A DNA stretch of 7,024 nucleotides from an uncultured Actinomycetes bacterium (GTDB lineage Bacteria > Actinomycetota > Aquicultoria > CAJVYJ01). The number at the start of each line of letters is the position of its first letter. Position 1 is the stretch's first letter. The DNA is taken from positions 1-7,024 of the forward strand of contig CAJVYJ010000093.1 of the NCBI GenBank assembly GCA_913009475.1, read 5' to 3'. Below are positions 1 through 3,406 of the stretch, piece by piece. The translations under genes were made by a program, and so were the position numbers. The notes under the pieces were generated by a model, which searched no databases, was not told where the DNA came from, and worked only from the letters and a program-made list of their open reading frames with translations.

Positions 1-315
1 GACAACAATAAAAATGCCGATGACTCCATAGCGGTCTATTCTATGGGAATGCTTGATACGGGTATATTCAAATAACCAATTAAAAAAACGTTCGAATAAA
101 AGTATATTCTTTGACAACCAGCGCGAGACTGGTTTCAGAAGCAAGAGCACAGGTATGGTTGTGGTTAAATTACCGGCGACTCCTAAAAAGAGAGCTTCAA
201 ACGGCGGCAATCCCAAACTTATGCCGGTGGGAATCGCTACCCTCTCAACAAGTGGAATTAGGGCAATAATATAAACCGCCAGTTCTTTTGGTAAAGTTTG
301 AATTATTTCTAAAAT
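1..315 (-). CDS. Small multidrug-export-like membrane protein (COG2426 family), 5' part, cut by left edge
   Basis: Read on the minus strand, 105 codons stay open from 315 to the window edge and give a hydrophobic protein matching the N-terminal half of the COG2426 / Sm_multidrug_ex family. A PKELAVYIIALIPLVER segment leads into AIPTGISLGLPPFEALF. A second hydrophobic stretch, GNLTTTIPVLLLL, follows, then the amphipathic FFNWLFEYTRIK segment and RYGVIGIFIVV, where a further membrane segment begins. The family is an integral membrane protein named as a putative small-drug exporter; its substrate is not established. The start is odd. A TGA (321-319) closes the frame two codons before an ATT at 315-313, and no ATG, GTG or TTG occurs in frame near the N-terminus. 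An AAGGTGA lies just upstream of this ATT. A GTG at 322-320 is one base out of frame. Either a rare ATT/ATA start is used or one base is extra in the run at 315-319. Family call is fairly sure; start is unsure. Confidence 0.75.
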   Translation of the reverse strand, partial: MLEIIQTLPKELAVYIIALIPLVERVAIPTGISLGLPPFEALFLGVAGNLTTTIPVLLLLKPVSRWLSKNILLFERFFNWLFEYTRIKHSHRIDRYGVIGIFIVV

Positions 316-343
316 TTTTCACCTTCAGTTTCAATCTTTAGAA

Positions 344-372
344 ATTATATCTTTTTTAACGTGTTTTGGTAA
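344..372 (-). promoter_or_regulatory. Probable sigma-70-type promoter for the membrane-protein gene
   Basis: On the minus strand a perfect TATAAT (349-344) sits 17 bp downstream of TTACCA (372-367), which matches four of six bases of the -35 consensus. Transcription would begin near 337, giving a leader of about 20 nt before the first possible codon at 315. Position and spacing suit the divergent gene to the left. Confidence 0.5.
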
Positions 373-395
373 TGGTAAATATTATTTGTTATAGT
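366..395 (+). promoter_or_regulatory. Candidate promoter for ychF
   Basis: TTGGTA (366-371) and TATAGT (390-395) are spaced 18 bp on the plus strand. This -35 box overlaps almost exactly the -35 box of the opposing promoter. An alternative -10, TATAAT at 441-446, has no good -35 partner. If the first is used, the ychF leader is about 108 nt and contains a GCGGCT/AGCCGC inverted repeat (399-404 and 424-429, 19-nt loop). The remainder up to 497 is AT-rich, with TTTACAATT twice (452-460, 472-480). Confidence 0.3.
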
Positions 396-497
396 TAAGC
401 GGCTCTTGAAGATGGGAATGTGTAGCCGCGGAGCTTGCGATATAATTAATTTTACAATTTGAGATTTACACTTTACAATTGCGACTATAGTGAGCTC

Positions 498-504
498 AAG
501 GAGG
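498..504 (+). promoter_or_regulatory. Strong Shine-Dalgarno fixing the ychF start
   Basis: AAGGAGG is followed by five T residues and then TTG at 510-512. Its position selects this TTG over the more upstream in-frame TTG at 459, which has no ribosome-binding site and would add 17 residues not expected in the family. Confidence 0.85.
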
Positions 505-509
505 TTTTT

Positions 510-1586
510 TTGGAGATAGGTTTAGTAGGTTTGCCTAATGCCGGCAAATCAACATTATTTAACGCGCTGACCAAAGCGGGAGCGCCGGTGGCCGCGTATG
601 CTTTTACCACCATAGAACCGAATGTAGGCGTAGTGGCGGTACCGGATGCGCGTTTTGATAAGGTAGTCGATTTGATTAAACCGGCCAAAGTCGTGCCGGC
701 GGTAACACGTTTTGTGGACATTGCCGGTCTGGTAAAAGGGGCCAGCGAGGGTGAGGGATTGGGCAATAAATTTCTCGGCCATATCCGCGAGACGGACGCT
801 GTCGCTCAAGTTGTCCGCTGTTTCGGCGGTGATGTGCCCCATGTCGCCAACCGGATAGCGCCGGCGGATGATATCGAGATCATCAATACCGAATTGGCGT
901 TGGCTGACTTATCGACTTGTGAAAAAAGGGTTGAGCGCCTTAGAAAATTGATGAAATCCGGCGGTAAAGAGGCGGCTAAACTCGCCGATGAGCTTGGAGA
1001 ATTAATCAGCGCGCTCTCACGCGGAGAGTTGGCGGCTAATTATAAAAATATAGATGATTTTAAGGATTTAAATCTGCTGACCGCCAAACCGGCTATATTG
1101 ATTGCCAACATTAGTGAGGATAATTTACGCCTTGGCAATTTGGCTGAAGCCGACCCTGTCAAAACCTACGCCGCTCAACATGGGCTGGAAACGGTGGTCG
1201 TCAGTGCTAAAATCGAGGCGGAATTGGCCGAGTTTGAAGGTGAGGATGCCGAGCTCTTTCGTGAGGAATTAGGAGTGAGCCAGTCCGGTCTGGATCAGTT
1301 GATACGCACTGCATATAAGACCTTGGGGCTGATGAGCTTCTTTACCGCCGGTCCCAGTGAATGCCGCGCCTGGACCATCAAGCAAGGCGCCAATGCTGTG
1401 GAGGCCGCCGGCACTATCCATAGTGATTTCGCGCGCGGCTTTATTAAGGCCGAGGTTATTAACTACGCCCAACTGCTGGAAGACGGCTCTTATACAGTGG
1501 CCAGGGAAAAGGGCCACCTGCGACTGGAAGGAAAGACCTACCTGGTGCAGGATGGGGATGTGATGAATTTTAAGTTTAATGTGTAA
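510..1586 (+). CDS. ychF: Redox-regulated ATPase/GTPase YchF (OLA1 family)
   Basis: Complete 358-residue protein, close to the roughly 363 usual for the family. YchF/Ola1 is a cytoplasmic translation-factor-class P-loop NTPase that binds ribosomes, prefers ATP in studied members, and is linked to stress responses. Visible motifs: the P-loop GLPNAGKST (residues 7-15); TTIEPNVGVV with the switch-I region; DIAGLVKGASEGEGLGNKFL, the Walker B/G3 region with its family-typical continuation; a helical arm rich in charged residues (about 140-180); the NISE variant of the G4 motif that replaces NKxD in this subfamily; and a C-terminal TGS domain (about 270-358) ending DGDVMNFKFNV. The TTG start gives MEIGLVGLPNAGKS, the normal N-terminus. 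The gene stands alone, divergent from the membrane-protein gene and convergent with the toxin-antitoxin remnants. No intrinsic terminator is evident downstream. Confidence 0.97.
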   Translation: MEIGLVGLPNAGKSTLFNALTKAGAPVAAYAFTTIEPNVGVVAVPDARFDKVVDLIKPAKVVPAVTRFVDIAGLVKGASEGEGLGNKFLGHIRETDAVAQVVRCFGGDVPHVANRIAPADDIEIINTELALADLSTCEKRVERLRKLMKSGGKEAAKLADELGELISALSRGELAANYKNIDDFKDLNLLTAKPAILIANISEDNLRLGNLAEADPVKTYAAQHGLETVVVSAKIEAELAEFEGEDAELFREELGVSQSGLDQLIRTAYKTLGLMSFFTAGPSECRAWTIKQGANAVEAAGTIHSDFARGFIKAEVINYAQLLEDGSYTVAREKGHLRLEGKTYLVQDGDVMNFKFNV

Positions 1587-1611
1587 TCAGAGTGTTGTCA
1601 GTTGATGTCTG

Positions 1612-1668
1612 CGTCTTAGGCTCTGGGAATTTCAATTTCAGCTGCCGAAATAATCATTCCACGTCTCC
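1612..1668 (-). repeat. Relic copy of the DUF4160/DUF2442 junction
   Basis: Aligned by eye without gaps, 49 of 57 bases equal those at 2732-2676. In one frame it encodes TWNDYFGS and a stop (compare AWNEYFGSRN at the end of DUF4160). In another it encodes MIISAAEIEIPRA and a stop (compare MNISAAEIEFPRA at the start of DUF2442). It is therefore a remnant of a second DUF4160-DUF2442 pair, now joined to hicA. Confidence 0.85.
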
Positions 1669-1768
1669 ATCTGACGTGGCTGCCGTGTTGTCGCATAATT
1701 TGGTAATCAATCTTTTCAAACGCTTTTATAGCTTCTTTAGCGGAGATTATGGGTAGCTTGTTAGGCAT
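1616..1768 (-). pseudogene. hicA: Truncated HicA toxin fused to a DUF4160/DUF2442 fragment
   Basis: A 50-codon frame begins MPNKLPIISAKEAIKAFEKI, continues to RQHGSHVRW, and then switches to RRGMIISAAEIEIPRA and stops. The first 34 residues are the N-terminal half of a HicA mRNA interferase, including the GSH motif whose histidine is catalytic in studied members. The rest of the dsRBD-like fold is missing. From about 1668 the DNA instead matches the DUF4160/DUF2442 junction at 2732-2676. The TAA at 1618-1616 corresponds to a GAA codon in the intact copy. The start ATG overlaps the end of hicB by 8 nt, the normal hicBA arrangement, so the reading start is natural. Most likely an inactive deletion product; a short expressed chimera cannot be excluded. 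Confidence 0.82.
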
Positions 1769-1991
1769 AAGATAAGGTAGAAAAGATTAATTCTTGGGGA
1801 TGAAAATTTTTTAGCGCTTCCTTATTATCTTTTTCCTCCAAACATAAATCAATAACTTCTCGAATGTTTTTTAAAGCTTCATCCATAGTTTTGCCCTGAG
1901 TATAGCAGCCACTAAAAACCGGACATTCTACCACATAAAAGCCATCTTCATCCTTTTCAATTAAAATAGGTAATTGATAATTATTTTTCAC
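1761..1991 (-). CDS. hicB: HicB-family antitoxin
   Basis: A 76-residue protein starting MKNNYQLPILIEKDEDGFYV, with the family pattern of a beta-strand, an acidic turn and DGFYVVECPVFSGCYTQGKTMDEALKNI. A helix with EVIDLCLEE follows. This is the partial RNase-H-like fold that in HicB binds and blocks HicA. The tail is short, with no clear C-terminal helix-turn-helix or ribbon-helix-helix domain, so DNA-binding autorepression is doubtful. GTG at 1991-1989 is preferred over the in-frame GTG at 2000 because GAGGTGA (2003-1997) lies five bases upstream of it, whereas the upstream GTG falls inside that ribosome-binding site. The gene is followed, with an 8-nt overlap, by a broken hicA, so it appears to be an antitoxin without an intact cognate toxin here. 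The frame shows no damage. Confidence 0.9.
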   Translation of the reverse strand: MKNNYQLPILIEKDEDGFYVVECPVFSGCYTQGKTMDEALKNIREVIDLCLEEKDNKEALKNFHPQELIFSTLSYA

Positions 1992-2007
1992 TGCCGTCAC
2001 CTCTATA

Positions 2008-2130
2008 TTAAAGATACAGTTTTACTGCTTGGAATACAAGAACAGAATCTTTATAATCCTTAAATCCGGGATTCAACGCATTCTCCAATATTAATCGATT
2101 TACAGGCGCAATTTCAAATGTATTTTTCTT
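2008..2130 (-). pseudogene. Remnant of a PIN-domain toxin (C-terminal-half fragment)
   Basis: Overlapping the end of the DUF6364-like gene in the +1 frame, 40 codons read through FEIAPVNRLILENALN and GFKDYKDSVLVFQAV before TAA at 2010-2008. From family memory this resembles the part of VapC-like PIN toxins where a PV/R..V...AL helix is followed by F.D(F/Y)EDA, an acidic active-site region. The N-terminal DTN-type motif and the following ITRN-type motif are absent. PIN toxins are Mg-dependent ribonucleases and are common partners of DUF6364-type antitoxins, which supports the reading. The fragment begins right after the antitoxin's last codons, implying a deletion that removed the toxin's first half. 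The match is short, so an accidental resemblance is possible. Confidence 0.6.
2011..2039 (-). promoter_or_regulatory. Possible promoter for hicB
   Basis: TTGTAT (2039-2034), a 17-bp spacer and TATCTT (2016-2011) precede the hicB ribosome-binding site on the minus strand. It lies within the PIN-toxin remnant. The match is modest, and read-through from the upstream antitoxin gene is equally possible. Confidence 0.3.
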
Positions 2131-2353
2131 CTAAGTATTTTTTATAATCTTCTTCTGAGACAGCATGTTTCAACGCGCCTTTCAGTGAATTTACTGTTGG
2201 AGTCAGCTCCGGTTCTTTTTTAATTTTCTCATTTTTTATGATTGCGAATAGATCGGCTACAATCTTGGAAACGGATTTTCCCGTCATAGCTGAATATTTT
2301 TTGGCAAATTCAATTAAGTTGCGATCCAACCGTAAGGTTAATTTTGTGTTCAC
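2114..2353 (-). CDS. DUF6364-type (ribbon-helix-helix-like) antitoxin
   Basis: A complete 79-residue protein starting MNTKLTLRLDRNLIEFAKKY, with a short beta-strand of alternating residues (KLTLRLD) and then helices, SAMTGKSVSKIVADLFAII. This is the layout of a ribbon-helix-helix DNA-binding and dimerising N-terminus as in DUF6364 antitoxins. The middle (LTPTVNSLKGALK) and acidic C-terminal tail SEEDYKKYLEEKYI match the toxin-binding part typical of that family, usually paired with a PIN-domain RNase. The start is GTG at 2353-2351, with GGAG at 2366-2363 nine bases upstream. Downstream only a fragment of a PIN gene remains, so this antitoxin also looks orphaned. As a DNA-binding protein it would be expected to repress its own promoter; I could not identify that promoter in the 74 bp upstream. 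Confidence 0.8.
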   Translation of the reverse strand: MNTKLTLRLDRNLIEFAKKYSAMTGKSVSKIVADLFAIIKNEKIKKEPELTPTVNSLKGALKHAVSEEDYKKYLEEKYI

Positions 2354-2427
2354 GTCGTATTACTCCAGGTAAAATTATGACGGACAATATTTATTAAATT
2401 AAATGTTAATTGTGATAGGAGGTAAAA

Positions 2428-2721
2428 TTAACGTCGGCCCAGCCACTTCTTAAAAGATATTTGGCTCTCTCCTGATGGCCTACCGGCCAGTAACCCCTCG
2501 ACACTGATATCTTCGTCAATATCATGCCAATGGATGCCGCGGCCTTTGCCTATTAGTCGCCAATTATTTCGCTCCGCTGGTGTAGCCTCCACCAAACGTG
2601 GAAACCATGCCAATGGAACCGCGATAGTTCGGCCATCGCTTAAATCTACGCTTAATGTGTCTTTTGTAACTTTTACGTCTTCAGCTCTTGGGAATTCAAT
2701 TTCTGCTGCCGAAATATTCAT
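2428..2721 (-). CDS. DUF2442 domain protein
   Basis: A complete 97-residue soluble protein starting MNISAAEIEFPRAEDVKV. DLSDGRTIAVPLAWFPRL and NNWRLIGKGRGIHWHDIDED follow, then ISVEGLLAGRPSGES and a basic tail. This is the full DUF2442 pattern; the motifs GxGIHWxDxDEDISVEGLL and GRPSGES are diagnostic. The molecular function is unknown. The family is frequently adjacent to DUF4160, and a toxin-antitoxin-like relationship is a reasonable guess from that pairing, not a proven fact. ATG at 2721-2719 is chosen because GGAGG (2732-2728) is six bases upstream; the in-frame ATG 33 bases earlier lies inside DUF4160 and has no such site. The gene overlaps the 3' end of DUF4160 by 26 nt in another frame, which implies coupled expression. 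Confidence 0.9.
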   Translation of the reverse strand: MNISAAEIEFPRAEDVKVTKDTLSVDLSDGRTIAVPLAWFPRLVEATPAERNNWRLIGKGRGIHWHDIDEDISVEGLLAGRPSGESQISFKKWLGRR

Positions 2722-2939
2722 TCCACGCCTCCAATAATTTTGCATGATTTTCATTAATAATTTTATGAATTCTACTAATTTCTACTCGGTTGAACCCACC
2801 ACTACTTTGTAACCGAATAGGTTCGAGCCAATATTTAGCGATTTTGTCGTCATTCTCAATATGGATATGCTTAGGCTCGTCTCTATCTCCCGCAAAAAAA
2901 GAAAAATCTATACAATCTGATTTTTAAGACTGTTGGCAT
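2696..2939 (-). pseudogene. DUF4160 gene with a one-base frameshift
   Basis: ATG at 2939-2937 reads MPTVLKIRLYRFFFF, the usual DUF4160 N-terminus, then meets a run of seven T (minus strand; 2900-2894) and soon a TAG at 2885-2883. Dropping one T restores AGDRDEPKHIHIENDDKIAK, then YWLEPIRLQSSGGFNRVEIS, then HKIINENHAKLLEAWNEYFG and the stop at 2698-2696. That makes an 80-residue, full-length family member with the conserved EPxHIHIE and SGGFxR motifs. The stop overlaps the DUF2442 start by 26 nt, as normal for the pair. The rest of the frame is undamaged, so the shift is recent, a sequencing or assembly error, or corrected by slippage on the homopolymer. Function of DUF4160 is unknown. Confidence 0.85.
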
Positions 2940-2944
2940 ACTGT

Positions 2945-2953
2945 ATTATACCA
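2945..2953 (-). promoter_or_regulatory. Extended -10 promoter giving a leaderless DUF4160 transcript
   Basis: TGGTATAAT on the minus strand is a consensus extended -10 element. Its last base is five nucleotides from the ATG of DUF4160, so transcription should start at or next to that ATG. No Shine-Dalgarno is present. The -35 region (near 2968-2974) falls in the edge of the inverted-repeat element and is a poor match, which an extended -10 tolerates. Confidence 0.55.
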
Positions 2954-2965
2954 TTTTATATTACT

Positions 2966-3089
2966 AGAAGCGTGTCCGAAAACCCAATCTGCTGTGTTAT
3001 CCTCGGTCTCATTTCGGTTACGTAACAAAACTACGCTCCCTCACCTCGACTTTCGTCTGCCTTGCATCTCACGCTTTCGGACACGTTCT
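2966..3089. repeat. 124-bp palindromic element with terminal inverted repeats (MITE- or REP-like)
   Basis: The ends are AGAAGCGTGTCCGAAA (2966-2981) and TTTCGGACACGTTCT (3075-3089), inverted copies of each other with one base missing on the right. The interior includes CGTA-acaaaac-TACG, a small inner stem, and CTACGCTCC. It contains no gene of its own. The style (outer GTGTCCGAAA arms, inner TACG palindrome) resembles intergenic repeats I recall from many environmental genomes. No transposase is present, and I see no clear target-site duplication. It abuts the DUF4160 promoter. Confidence 0.7.
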
Positions 3090-3406
3090 CCTTCATGACC
3101 GGCCAATGGTACTTTTTTCGGCCGGAACCCTAAACTAACATCGCGTAATCTGTCACTATCACTAACCTATTTTTTTTGTAGCTTTTATTAGATATTACTC
3201 CAGGGAGCAAATCCGGTGTAACGGCTGCTGGCCCTGTTCCAACTCTTCCGTAGGGGCAATCCCCTGTGGTTGCGTTTTATACGTGCTTACCATTTCTGGG
3301 TGGGCACGGGGGCTCGCTCTTGCAAAAACGACAGCGTCTTTTCGAGAGAAAATAATGAACCTGTCATAATCAAAATCAGCTCCATTTAACGCTCTCACAC
3401 GGCTTC
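3090..3406. other. Gene-free stretch downstream of the ATPase gene
   Basis: About 300 bases without a supported gene. It holds a perfect 6-bp inverted repeat CCGGCC/GGCCGG (3099-3104 and 3120-3125) with a 15-nt loop, an eight-T run near 3170-3177, and the GTAGGGGC-type repeat. The inverted repeat lacks a T tract after it on either strand, so it is not a standard intrinsic terminator. Two short open frames here (minus strand, up to 67 codons) run through repeat DNA and carry no recognisable family. Confidence 0.6.
3249..3322. repeat. One copy of a GTAGGGGC-type dispersed repeat
   Basis: CGTAGGGGCAATCCCCTGTG at the left and GGGTGGGCACGGGGGCTCGC at the right form two imperfect inverted arms around an AT-rich centre. 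This pattern, roughly GTAGGGGC-A-CCCCTGTG-TTGC facing GGGCACGGGG-CTCGC, is familiar as a short dispersed repeat in many environmental bacterial genomes. The left arm has its own GGGG-CAAT-CCCC hairpin (3253-3264). The right arm is degenerate. A second copy is not present in this window. Confidence 0.6.

Noticed and set aside
53..274. Plus-strand open frame of 73 codons
   Set aside because: Lies antisense to the recognisable COG2426 membrane protein, whose conserved motifs are on the minus strand.
399..429. Possible tRNA or riboswitch in the ychF leader
   Set aside because: Only one 6-bp stem is seen; no cloverleaf, T-loop motif or known riboswitch core.
459..509. N-terminal extension of YchF from an upstream TTG
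   Set aside because: No ribosome-binding site there; the extension is unlike the family and includes the AAGGAGG of the true start.
3099..3125. Intrinsic terminator for the ATPase operon
   Set aside because: The perfect CCGGCC/GGCCGG arms have no T tract following on either strand, and the site is about 280 bases beyond the stop codon.
3041..3166. Minus-strand 41-codon frame beginning VSDSDRLRDVSLGFRPKK
   Set aside because: Looks briefly protein-like but has no start codon and runs into the inverted-repeat element; too short to assign, perhaps an old gene end.
3195..3398. Minus-strand 67-codon frame from GTG just after the ATPase gene
   Set aside because: Much of it reads through the GTAGGGGC-type repeat, no family is recognised, and there is no clear ribosome-binding site.
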